In this document: in pieces, positions 44,583 to 55,225 of the stretch | How positions within the stretch are numbered: the stretch's first letter is position 1 | Layout of the letters: each line of letters opens with the position of its first letter | Source of the DNA: Microglena sp. YARC | Taxonomy: Eukaryota; Chlorophyta; Chlorophyceae; Chlamydomonadales; Chlamydomonadaceae | NCBI GenBank assembly: GCA_022414725.1 | Contig: CM039462.1 | Coordinates: 60,771,642 to 60,835,641, forward strand | DNA: 64,000 nucleotides | Direction of reading: 5' to 3' | The notes under the pieces: generated by a model | Seen by the model: only the letters and a program-made list of their open reading frames with translations | What the model was told of the DNA's origin: nothing | Database searches by the model: none | Program-made: the position numbers and the translations under genes

Positions 44583-46012
44583 ATACATTACATTACATCA
44601 CATTACATTACATGTTAAAGTCTACTTGACACCGCGAGGGTGTATGAGACTCTGTGCTATAAACATAAAGGAAAAAGCACCCACAAAGCAAAAACCCCAT
44701 TACATCAGGGGTGTGTCGAGGACAAACAAACCAAACTCCCAACCACCGTTTTGGTGGCGTAGGTATTAAACCCCCTAGAGCAGGACCCAGATCTCAACCA
44801 CTTACAGTGGCGGAGGTAAGAAGCTAACAAATGAGAAGTCACAAGAAGAAAAAAAGGGATAATAAATTACGGTGCCACTAAGCAGTCCAGGGCTTCCTGT
44901 CTTGCTCTTCTACAAGTAGGAAGATAGTCGGCTAGGTTGCTCCAAAAAGACTTAGTGCCATTTCCATTCATAAAAGTTCTGAATGTGGAATCGCAGAATT
45001 CCACATTCCATACGGTTAAGTCGGTATCCTCATGGACATGCCTATAAATATCTGTAAACAGCTTCTGGTAGCGAAGGCGAATATCATTATAAAAAGGGCA
45101 CTCAAACATATGCATTTCATCCTCAGGTTTTTGGAACCCACACATTTGACAGTGCCTCATTGAGCGAGGGATGTGTGCTCTATCCACCACCCTCATTCTT
45201 TCTGTGTTCAGCCAATGGGAACCCATTCTAAACTGTGCTATAGAACGAATCTGATCCTGCTTATGTAAGGCGGATGTAAAGGGAATCAAGTCATTCTCAT
45301 CATTGCTGTTGGCTGCGAACCATTTTTGGTATCGGAGGCGTTTAAAGCCAACCCTTCTCTCATCAGGGATGTCTCTAACTGCATTGGTGTCACTTGGGTA
45401 CTTAAACCTCCATGACTCAAAAACTTCAGACATAATACCTTCGACATCGACAGCCTCCAAAATGTTGAGGTTTTTACTGGATCCTAGCTTGTGGAGAGCA
45501 CAACGTAAGTTATGAACCCAGCCAGTGTTGGAGTCAAAAGATTCCTCAAGAGCCATTCTAATGAGATCCTCAGGTTCTTTATGTATGGTCTTGTTCCAGA
45601 AGCGCAAAGCTTGTTTAAGCCAAGCAAAACACAACGGGGTTCTACCCAGCTCTTCCATGATAATATTAGATGTAGTAGATTGGCAAACACCCAACATTTG
45701 TTTAAGTATACCTCTATGCCATTTCTCACAAGCATGGTCATTTGCGATAAGTGTGTTGTTCATAATAGAAGGAGCCCACACCTCACAGCCAAAATTCAGG
45801 ATAGGTTGTACAAGAGAATCAAACAGGTGGGTGAGAATATCAATATTGTATATCTCCATAGTATGGCATCGCCTACGGAGCATGTGGTGTGCCTTTTGGG
45901 CCTTAGTGAGCATCCTAGAAAAAGCAGCTTTTGCACGATTGCTTGAGTCACCATCAATAGGAGAATGATAGGAAGCCCCATAAAAGTATCTTTGGGGCTT
46001 GGGTGCTGTTGG
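44583..46012 (-). mobile_element. 5'-truncated LINE with reverse-transcriptase C-terminal region
   Basis: A minus-strand open frame from about 46010 to 44867 (about 380 codons) encodes the end of a LINE ORF2 after the polymerase core: AKAAFSRMLTKAQKAHHMLR, FDSLVQPILNFGCEVW, then RMGSHWLNTERMR and a CxxC..HMFECP zinc-binding motif. An in-frame stop lies just above 46010, as expected of 5' truncation. The 3' tail of about 280 bases ends in TAATG-type repeats (44583-44615). No target duplication was found. The frame is intact, so the insertion may be fairly young. Confidence 0.88.
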
Positions 46013-46345
46013 TTAGTTTGGTTTGGTTACATGGTACATCAGTTTCCAGGCTGCTCAGGGTCTGCGGGCTGATTAAACATGGATAGTATTGACGCTACAC
46101 CACAAGTATAAAATATAATCAAACGACTGCAGGCAGTTGAAAACTTGAAATGCATGCCCAGCTCAATACTTCAGTAGCTTTATTGGAGAAAGGAGCCAAA
46201 TGGGAACAATAGGCATGGCTGGAGTCCAGTAGAGTAGATTTAATACCGGTATACATTAAAAATACAACGCCTGAAGGGGTGTGGTGTTAAGGGACCCTCC
46301 AGTACGCGCAGCTGGGGAAAGTCATACTGTCTACTGGTTTACACA
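46013..46345. repeat. Junction-type repeat and SINE fragment
   Basis: 46020-46095 resembles the ACATGGTNNATCAG..TTC repeat near 31345 and 31455. 46262-46320 is the 3' part of the SINE (AACGCCTGAAGGGGTGTGGT and GGGACCC). Confidence 0.6.
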
Positions 46346-49300
46346 CATGAGATCAGATGTCTGTGGGGCAAATCCACTCGACTATATGTGGAATGCGTGC
46401 AAACATTCAACGCTCACAAACGTCAAGCAAGCAGTCAGACGGTTATATTACCATTTCCTCGTCGAATTGATGCACCTCATCGATGAAAAGGTGGTCCAGG
46501 AAGTGGAGGTTCTCAGCCGTGGTGGTTGTGTTGGGGGATCCGGGGTCGCTGTACATTCCTCTTGATTGCAATCAGCAAGTTTGGAGATGAGATGAAGAAG
46601 ACACTAAAGGCCGATATGACCTGGAGTCCCCGAAGTCTGATGAAGAGAGGCCTCGCTGAATTCTGTTATTGCCCAGTTGAAATTTGTGGAGCTACCAGGG
46701 TATTGCTGCCAAGTTGACTGCGTTCTTGGATACTACAAACTATGGTTGCCGGGTTCTGGGAATAAATAATGGTTTGTTTCTTTTTTGTATGCGGGTAGGC
46801 AGTCGTAATTGTTTTTATTCTTTTCGGCGTTCGATTTGTATTTGTCCCCAAAAAGCATATACGCGTCTCAGCTGTCCCACCGTGATGTGACCCCTGACAC
46901 GACTGCTGTACGTGCATCGGGACGTACGCGGGTCTCACTGACGGCGACAGCTGTCGCAGGTGGTAGGTACCCACCAGGGTAACGGTGCCTCGTTCTGTGC
47001 AGTTGACTGCCGCTGCCGACTGACTGCCGCTGACGCCTGACGTGACCCCTTCACAGGCCCGGTACATACCCAATAGACCCCACAGGCGGACCAGAGACCC
47101 AGAATCGACTACTACGGGGTTTTCCGGACTCGAGACGGTAGTAAAAAGCACGATTCCAAAAAATGTGAAAAAGTGAAGTACCAGTACTTTTCTTGGATCG
47201 ATCCCTAGGGTGGGCTCGAAACCAACAACCCAATCGAATTCCTGCTGGCTAGCAAAATCCCAACGCAACCCAAAGGGCACTGGGATAATGTAATCAGTAC
47301 CATCACGCAGGTACGCTAGGTCTTCATAATAAATCACTCCATATTTGACACTTGCCCAGGTGGAATTTCTATAGTACGGATAGCCGAACTAACGGCCTTT
47401 AACTCGCAGATCTCACGCCCGACGCAGGTCTCCCTCTCTCTCGTGCGCGCATACCAAAACCTGTCCCCGAAACTATTCGCAGATTTGGGAGGGGCCAGTG
47501 CGTTAGAAACGTAGAATTTCGCTCGTGGGACGTAGATCATGGCTCACGAAACGCAGATTCTGAAGTACCCTTGAACCATCCTAGCACTCAGCCACTAGAG
47601 CGTAAACGAACACGCGAACCTGTTCTGTCTACGACACTGCAGCGTGATGTAGGGGTTGCCTACTAGCTAGGCTGACGGGACTTGCCCAAGCTCGAAAAAC
47701 CAAGTAAATCGCTAGATTCACCGGAGGGGCTAATTTAAACTACCAATAGTGATGAACTGGTCTTCTAGGGATAGGAAAGAAATAAAAATAATGCACAATC
47801 GGCTTGTCTGGAGGAACGCTACGCGAGGGCACCAAGAAGAACAGCATCAAGAATAAAAAGAAGAAGAAGCATTGTCGCCAACTCCAGGCTGCTAATCGTC
47901 TTCCGCTGGTTCGACCCCCGTGCGAAACCCACGGAAAACACTACGGGCTACGTGATACGCGTCTTCGTAAACACCATGGCATCGTGCTGTTGGCTCTTCC
48001 TGTCCCACACTAGCTATCAAAAACGACAGGGGTAGTTTACTGTGAACCATCAAACGCACTAGGGCATCGTGCTGTAGGCTCTTCACCTACTCCTGTACCA
48101 TACACGCTATCGAATATGGGACAGGGGGCTGGTGCGCCCGAATCCCCTTTCTCTACTCGCACCTGCTTAGCGGACGTAGGTCGGGTGTTGCAGGTTGTGG
48201 GGTGGCTGAAGTGTCTCGCCAAGCCAAGTCTCTTTACGTCCTCCGCCTTCCCTTGGCCGCTCCTGTAAGATTCAACCAGCAGTATGTGTAAGCCTTGTGT
48301 GTGTGCAAGCCTAGTGTGTGTAAGATACAACCGTGTGCGAGCCTTGAACCCGAGTCTCTAACTCGTTGAATGACTAGAATGACGATAGAGGCGCTACGGT
48401 GAGTGACAGGAAGGCCGATACAGGCTCGTCGGTGAATCCCAAGAAGACCGATAGAGGCTCTTCGGTACCCTGTGGTCCGCCCCTTACCTTACCCTCTATT
48501 TGCCGGGACGCTCCTTGCTGCTCTTTTCTCTGTCTTGTACACGCTGCTAGGGGGCAGGCGTGCGGGCTGCGGAAACGGTAATACGGATGGAAGGAATGCA
48601 AGCGTGCTCTACCCAGATGCTAAGTGTGCAATGTGGGCGCTGCTGCTGATGCTGTAAGGAAAAGCGGAGGAGAATATCGATCGATTCAAGCCTGGGCAGA
48701 CGCTCCTGGGTCAAATGCCCGATTGCCGGTGAAGTCGAACCACTGAATTCGTGGCGGGCGCTGGGCGCGGGTGTGTGCTCGAGTCCTTTCATCCTATCTG
48801 CAGTGATTCGCTGCTCTGCCGAAGTCCGATGGACTCGCAGATTTGGGTCGACCGGGTACGGTAGATCTTCCGACCGACCGGTCTGGTCCAAGTGATCTGG
48901 AATTTTAGTCGCTCCAATTATCCAAGGTGGAGGCCAAGTCCGTTCCCAGTCCGTGAAGGTCCGTTAGACGTCCGTTGGAAGTCCATTCATTGGAGTCCGC
49001 GATAGGGTTCGTAGAGTCCGGTAGAAGAGCGAGGGTCCAACTTGGGTTCACGAACCTCGATAGCCAAACGCTGCAAGCTTTCTTTGAGACTGTGACTATT
49101 TCGTGGCAATCGTGGGTCCTGGCCATGGCTGTTCAACACTTAACGTTTCACTTCTCAACAGAAGATTTCGGAGGGTCTGGCACGTTGCATACCGGTTCCT
49201 GCTCACGTAACGTAGATTTTGAAGTATCCTGTTGAACTGCGTCCAAGCCAAACAAGTGGTGCTTGCAAGAAACAGTATTTGTGTTCGTATCTATGTACGT
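46346..49300. other. Mixed unique sequence, no gene confirmed
   Basis: Higher-complexity DNA with no recognised exon. Two related 28-base segments containing GGCATCGTGCTGT lie at 47977-48005 and 48063-48090. B-box-like sequences, possibly tRNA-derived repeat remnants, lie at 47205-47222 (minus), 47908-47920 and 48330-48350 (minus). CAGATTCTGAAGTACCC (47552-47568) and GTAGATTTTGAAGTATCC (49211-49228) resemble ends of the CAGGGTA MITE, but partner ends were not found. Open frames of up to 223 codons are not recognised. Confidence 0.4.
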
Positions 49301-49309
49301 ATGATGCTG

Positions 49310-50400
49310 CAGTCCAGGGGTAGGTAGGCCCAATAGGCTAAAGGGACTTGCCCAACAGTGTAGGAAGGGCTTAAAAAGAAACGTCACTGATGAACTGCAG
49401 TACTGAACCTCAAACAATCGTTTATCGACGGGGGCCCTGAGTTCGTACTACTTTTATTTGCAGAACAGCTAACTTGCCTTTTTTTCAAATTGTGAAAGGC
49501 GCCTCAGGAGGTGGGTCTCCCTGCGTCGGAGATACCGACCCTGCTGACCGGATCCACCAGTAAGACATCAACGTCCAAATCATGGTTGTTCAGGAGGACC
49601 CCCCAGCTCTGCGTCCTCAGACGCAACCAATATTACAGCCTGCGACCTGAGACAACCAATTGCACTGCCTGAGTCCTGAAACGCAACCGACCCGCAATCG
49701 GCCCATAGCCTGCCTCCTGCGACGCAACCAACCCACTGAATCTGCATCTGCGTCGCAACGGACCCTTCGACGCAGAGTCCCTGAACAATCCTGGTTCCAT
49801 GTTGCCACTCAGAGAAGAATGCATTTTGTGTGATGTTTGATTTGTTACGAATTTGAATTGTTACATGGTTTGTCAATTGTCAGCCGACACTGGCCGTGAA
49901 GCCAAACTGCACTCAGCCAGCAGCCAAATTGCCAGCTTAAGCTATGTACCAAAGTGCAAGTTCAACACTGGGAGTCACCGACTGCCATTTTGTTTTGCTT
50001 TGTTACAGATCCTGGGGAAAACTAACAGGTTGTAAGGGGCCCAGTCTCACGCATAGTATAGGACTCCGTATGTATGTTACAGTCCAGGGGTAGGCCCAAA
50101 AGGCTAAAAGGACTTGCCCAATCGTGACAGGAGGAACCAGCAAGGAGTCAACAGGTCGACAACCATCCGTATAAGATCACTACGGGTGAACCTGTCTATG
50201 ACCACGATTTTGTTACAATTGTCATTATGACATAGCAAACAACTTAATAAAAACCAGATCAATACCACCTGTCCTAGTTCCCATGCGGTATGTGTGTATG
50301 CTATTACAGTCCAGGGGCAGGCCAAATAGGCTAACGGGACTTGCCCAACCGTGACTATGGTGACAGGAGGGGCTTAAGACGAAAAAGCATATACAAAACG
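49310..50400. repeat. Repeat B copies and repeat D fragment
   Basis: Repeat B lies at 49310-49450, 50075-50130 and 50303-50390. Repeat D lies at 49905-49960. A CCTGAGACGCAACC-like 40-base motif recurs four times between 49610 and 49785. Confidence 0.75.
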
Positions 50401-50559
50401 TTTTCCAACACAAATTGTCCATTTCATGTCGAGCGATCAAAGAACTGCACAACAAACAAACTGTCTAATCCGCTTAGTGTGCTCAAACCAAAGCAGTGAC
50501 TTCAAGTTCAAAGACTGCACACCATACAATCTGTAGTAGGTCCCACATGCCATGGTGAC

Positions 50560-50640
50560 TTTCCCCAGCTGCGGCGTACGGGAGTATCCCCTTAACACCA
50601 CGCCCTTGCAGACGTTATCTTTTTTTCCCATGGCATCGCA

Positions 50641-50680
<40 letters not shown>

Positions 50681-50700
50681 GAAGACGGTGAGCAGCCCAG
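50560..50700. repeat. SINE fragment and poly-G run of 32
   Basis: 50570-50625 holds the SINE 3' part (CCCCTTAACACCACGCCC then GACGTTATC). 50642-50673 is an uninterrupted G tract. Confidence 0.75.
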
Positions 50701-50777
50701 AGTTGGCTGACAACCCGTGTAAGAATATAATACAATCTTCATGAAATGCTTTATCTAGAGAACACATAATCCTACGT

Positions 50778-51210
50778 TGGTGGTTGGACCCAGAGCAAGC
50801 AAACAGGCGGGCCCCTTCAATCTCGCGCCTCGTAATAAGGCGCGCCATTCATATATATTTATTTACTTGGCAAAGCTATTCCTTCCGCTGGGTAGATGGC
50901 CTACATTGGTGGTTGGCCCCAGAGCAAGCTAACCGGCCACCCCCCTCAACCACATCCCTCATATAATATAAGGAGTAGCATATATTTAATTTATTCATTT
51001 GAATCCCCTATGACATTGGTGGTTGGCCCCAGAGCAAGCTAACAGGTTACCCCCCTCAACCTCATCCCTCATATAATATAAGGAGTAGCATATATTTAAT
51101 GTATTCATTTGAATCCCCTATGACATCGGTGGTTGGCCCCAGAGCAAGCTAACAGGCTACCCCCCTCAACCTCACGCCTCGTAATAAATATACAATTTAT
51201 TTATTTATTT
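50778..51210 (+). repeat. Four tandem copies of repeat E
   Basis: Units of 107-130 bp begin TTGGTGGTTGGCCCCAGAGC. They continue to CCCCTCAACCTCA..CCTCATATAATATAAGGAG or CCTCGTAATAA. Two middle units are nearly identical. Single copies elsewhere show it is also dispersed. Confidence 0.88.
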
Positions 51211-51259
51211 CTTTATTCGTAATTCCTACAATTGCTCTATTTCCCACGATGAATCATAT

Positions 51260-51440
51260 TTTTCAGATGGTTAGATATCCCTGTTCGGCGAATGGTTCAA
51301 TGGTAGATCATTTCGCTGGACTGAAGAAGGTGTTGGGTTCTTTTGTAGGAGTGGCAACGCCAATCGAACTGAATCCTCAGTGTGCCTGGTTTGTGTAGGA
51401 AGATCCACCTCCTGGGGTGAAATTCCATTCACAACTAAAA
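51260..51440 (+). mobile_element. tRNA-like head with inverted repeat C
   Basis: A GCGAATGGTTCAATGGTAGA A-box-like segment and GGTGTTGGGTTCTTTTG B-box-like segment are followed by repeat C in inverted orientation (GGAGTGGCAACGCCAATCGA to CACCTCCTGGGGTGAAA). It fits a second tRNA-derived SINE family; single-copy evidence only. Confidence 0.5.
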
Positions 51441-51444
51441 ACAA

Positions 51445-52305
51445 AAACAACCACCCTTTAGCTGCCACAGCAATTTTATTGTCTCCTACACTTGTTGCCT
51501 TCACCAGGTCATAGGTTGAACAGGATCAGAGCATGCACTGCTGCTGCTTTCTCTAACTCTTATGTCAGACCGCACTGATCCTGTGAGGATCTGTTATCAC
51601 CCTTGAGCTGCCGCAGCAAGTTTAGGGTCTCCCAGACTTGTTGCCTTCACCAGGTCATAGGTTGAGCTGGACCAGAGCAAACACTGTTGCCGCTGTCTCT
51701 TACTCAATTGCCAGACCACACTGATTCTGTATGTATGGTTAAGTCCAGGGGTAGGCCAAATAGGCTAAAAGGACTGATCCTGTAAGAATCCCTCCTTACC
51801 CTTGAGCTGCCGCAGCAATTTTATAGTCTCCTAGACTTGTTGCCTTCACCAGGTCATAGGTTGAACTGGATCAGAGCATACACTGCTGCTGCTTCCTCTA
51901 ACTCTTTCGTCAGACTGCACTGATCCTGTACGTATGTTACAGTCAAGGGGTAGGCCAAATGGGCTAAAGGGACTGATCCTGTGAGAATCCCTTCTCACCC
52001 TTGAGCTGACGCTGCAATTATACGGTCTCCTAGACTTGTTGCCTTCACTAGGTCATAGGTTGGACTGGACCAGAGCATACACTGCTGCTGCTGCTGCTGC
52101 TGCTGCTTCCTCTTACTCTCTTGTCAGACCGCACTGATCCTGTGAGAATCCCCCGTCAACCTTGAGCTGCCGCAGCAATTTTACGGTCTCCCAGGCTTGT
52201 TGCCTTCACTAGGTCATAGGTCGGACTGGACCAGAGCATACACTGCTGCTGCTTCCTCTAACTCTATTGTCAGACTGCACTGGTCCTGTGAGAATCCCTC
52301 CTCAC
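51445..52305 (-). repeat. Five copies of the last visible coiled-coil-gene exon end
   Basis: The end of exon 52849-52306 (YDLEKATSLGDRKIAAAAQG then GTGAGG) recurs at about 51465, 51605, 51800, 52000 and 52155. Translations such as MTLVKATSLGD.KIAAAAQG are retained. Donor positions read GTGGTT, GTGATA, GTAAGG, GTGAGA and a mutated TTGACG. Two short repeat B copies sit inside units, at 51735 and 51935. Confidence 0.9.
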
Positions 52306-53690
52306 CCTTGAGCTGCCGCTGCAATTTTACGATCTCCTAGACTTGTTGCCTTCTCCAGGTCATAGGTTGGACTACATCTGAGCATGCACTGCTGCTGCAA
52401 GCTAGTGCAGAAGCTGGCGGTCTCCAAGACAGCTGGGGCTAACATTTCAAGCACCATTTTCAAGGCAGAGCTCTGATCGCCCTGCAGTGGGAAATTCAGG
52501 TCCAGAGCCCGAGCGACAGATGCCACCACCCCCTGCTCGTCTACGCCGGCGTCCTGAAGGCTCGCCATGGCCGACGCGATCGAGATCACTGTGGTGGCGG
52601 GGTCTATCGAGGCGGCCGACGTCTCCGGAAGCGGAGCGGCTTCAGTCGCGGCGAGCTTTGCCAAGGCGTCAGAGCTCTGGCTCTCTACATCGGTCAGGTG
52701 CTGCTCTAGCAGTGTCGCAACGAACTCTCCCATCTCCAGGTGCTCGTCGTCCTCGTCGGTCACTACAGGGCTGTGAGCGCCCCCCAGCAGAGGCGGCAGC
52801 ACGTGGGGCTCCAGGGCTGCCAGGAGGTGCGCCAGGATTATGGTCTCACCTGCAGCGATGGGTGCAGGTCAGGGTCAGAGGTGTGCATGCAGGTGTGCGT
52901 GGGGTGGGTTGGGGCGAGCTGGGTGAAAGCTGGGTGCGGGTGTGTGTGAAACATCCCAAGGGCTGCCAGGAGGTGCGCCAGGATTATGGTCTCACCTGCA
53001 GCGATGGGTGCAGGTCAGGGTCAGAGGTGTGCGTGCAGGTGTGTGAGGGGTGGGTTGGGGCGAGCTGGGTGAAAGCTGGGTGCGTGTGTGTGTGAAACAT
53101 CCCAAGGGCTGCCAGGAGGTGCGCCAGGATTATGGTCTCACCTGCAGTGATAAGTGCAGCAGGGTCAGAGGTGGGGTGTGTGCGGTGGTGGTGGTGGTGG
53201 TGGTGGTGGTGGTGGTGGTGGTTGTGGTGGTTGTGGTGGTGGTGGTGGTGGTGGTTGTGGTGGTGGTGGTGGTTGTGGTGGTGGTTGTGGTGGTGGTGTG
53301 TGTGCGGTGGTGGTGTGTGTGGTGGTTGTGGTTGTGGTTGTGGTGGTGGGGTGGGGTTGAATTGGGTGGGGTGGGTGGGTGGGGGTGAGCTGGGTGGAAG
53401 CTGGGTGTGTGTTTGTGGAAGGGAGGGGGGGGAGGAGAGGGAGGGGGAGGCAGTGTTTGTGTGTGTGGAGGGGGAGGGGGTGTGTAGGGGGAGGGGGGGT
53501 GCGTGTTTGTGTGTTTGGAAGTGAACAGAAATGATGATCTTACCTCTGAACTGCGAAGCTAACGCCTCCTTCAGCTTATTCAGCTTGGTGTGGAGGGGGA
53601 GGCAGTGTTTGTGTTTGTGTTTGTGGAGGGGGTGCGGAGGGCGAGGTGGTGTGTGTGGAGGGGGAGGCAGTGTGTGTGTGGAGGGGGAGG

Positions 53691-53733
<43 letters not shown>

Positions 53734-55150
53734 TGTGCGGAGGGGGAGGGGGTGTGGAGTGTGTGTGTATGTGTGTGGAGGTGTGTGAGTGGAGGTGTGT
53801 GTGTGTGTGTGTGTGGAGGTGAACGAGGATTATGGTCTCACCTCTGAACTGCAAAGTCAACGCCTCCTTCAGCTTGTTCAGCTTGTAAGACACTCTACTC
53901 GGGAACATGGCATCTAGGATATCAAGCACGTCCTGGCTAGACACCCGCGGCGCGGCGCGCTCCTCGGGGCTGAGGAGAGCCTGGGCAGGGGCATCCTCTT
54001 GGCTGCTGGATGCCACGTCGCCCTCTGTTCCTGCCGGTTCAGTTGGCGTGGCCTCGCTTGGTGCAGCTGCGGAAGGGAACAAGTGGAAAAGAATACAATA
54101 AATATATAGAACGCCTGGGTACGCCCTCTATTTCTGCTGGATCAGTTGGCATAGCCTCGCTTGGTGCAGCTGCGGAAGGGAACAAGTGGAAACAAATACA
54201 ATAAATAAATGGCAAGGATGCCTTGGCGCCTTCTATTCCTGCCGAGTCAGTTGGCGTGGCCTCGGTTAGTGCAGCTAGGGAGGGGAGCAAGTGAGCAAGA
54301 ATACAATACATGAATGGTAAGGACGCCTTGGCGCCGTTTGTCCCTGCCGAGTCAGTCGGCGTGGCCTCGGTTAATGCAGCTAGGGAGAGGAGCAAGTGAG
54401 CAAGAATACAATACATAAATGGCAAGGATGCCATGGCAACTTCTATTCCTGTCGAGTCAGTTGGCGTGGCCTTGGTTAGTGCAGCTAGGGAGGGGAACAA
54501 GTGGAAACAAATACAATAAATAAATGGCAAGGATGCCTTGGCGCCTTCTATTCCTGCCGAGTCAGTTGGTGTGGCCTTGGTTAGTGCAGCTAGGTAGGGG
54601 AACAAGTGGAAACGAATACAATAAATAAATGGCAAGGATGCCTTGGCGCCTTCTATTCCTGCCGAGTCAGTTGGCGTGGCCTTGGTTAGTGCAGCTAGGG
54701 AGGGGAACAAGTGGAAACGAATACAATAAAACAATGGTAAGGATGCCATGGCGCCTTCTATTCCTGCCCAATCAGTTGGCGTGGCCTCGGTTAGTGCAGC
54801 TAGGGAGGGGAGCAAGTGAGCAAGAATACAATAGATAAATGGTAATGATGCCATGGCACCTTCTATTCCTGCCGAGTCAGTCAGCATGGCCTCGCTTAAT
54901 GCAGCTAGGGAGAGGAGCAAGTGAGCAAGAATACAATACATGAATGGTAAGGACGCCTTGGCGCCGTTTGTCCCTGCCCAATCAGTTGGCGCGGCCTTGC
55001 TTAGTGAAGCTAGGGAGGGGAGCAAGTGGACAAGAAAACAATAAATGAATGGTAAGGATGCCATGGCACCTTCTATTCCTGCCGGCTCAGTTAGCGTGGC
55101 CTCGCTTGGTGCAGCTGGGGAGGGGAACAAGAATACAATACATAAATAAG

Positions 55151-55225
<75 letters not shown>

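Noticed and set aside
46400..46700. Helicase-like reading HLFIDEVHQFDEE on the minus strand
   Set aside because: Too short and without flanking motifs; likely coincidence.
52487..53095. 202-codon plus-strand frame
   Set aside because: Antisense shadow of the coiled-coil-gene exon 52849-52306 and its start copies.
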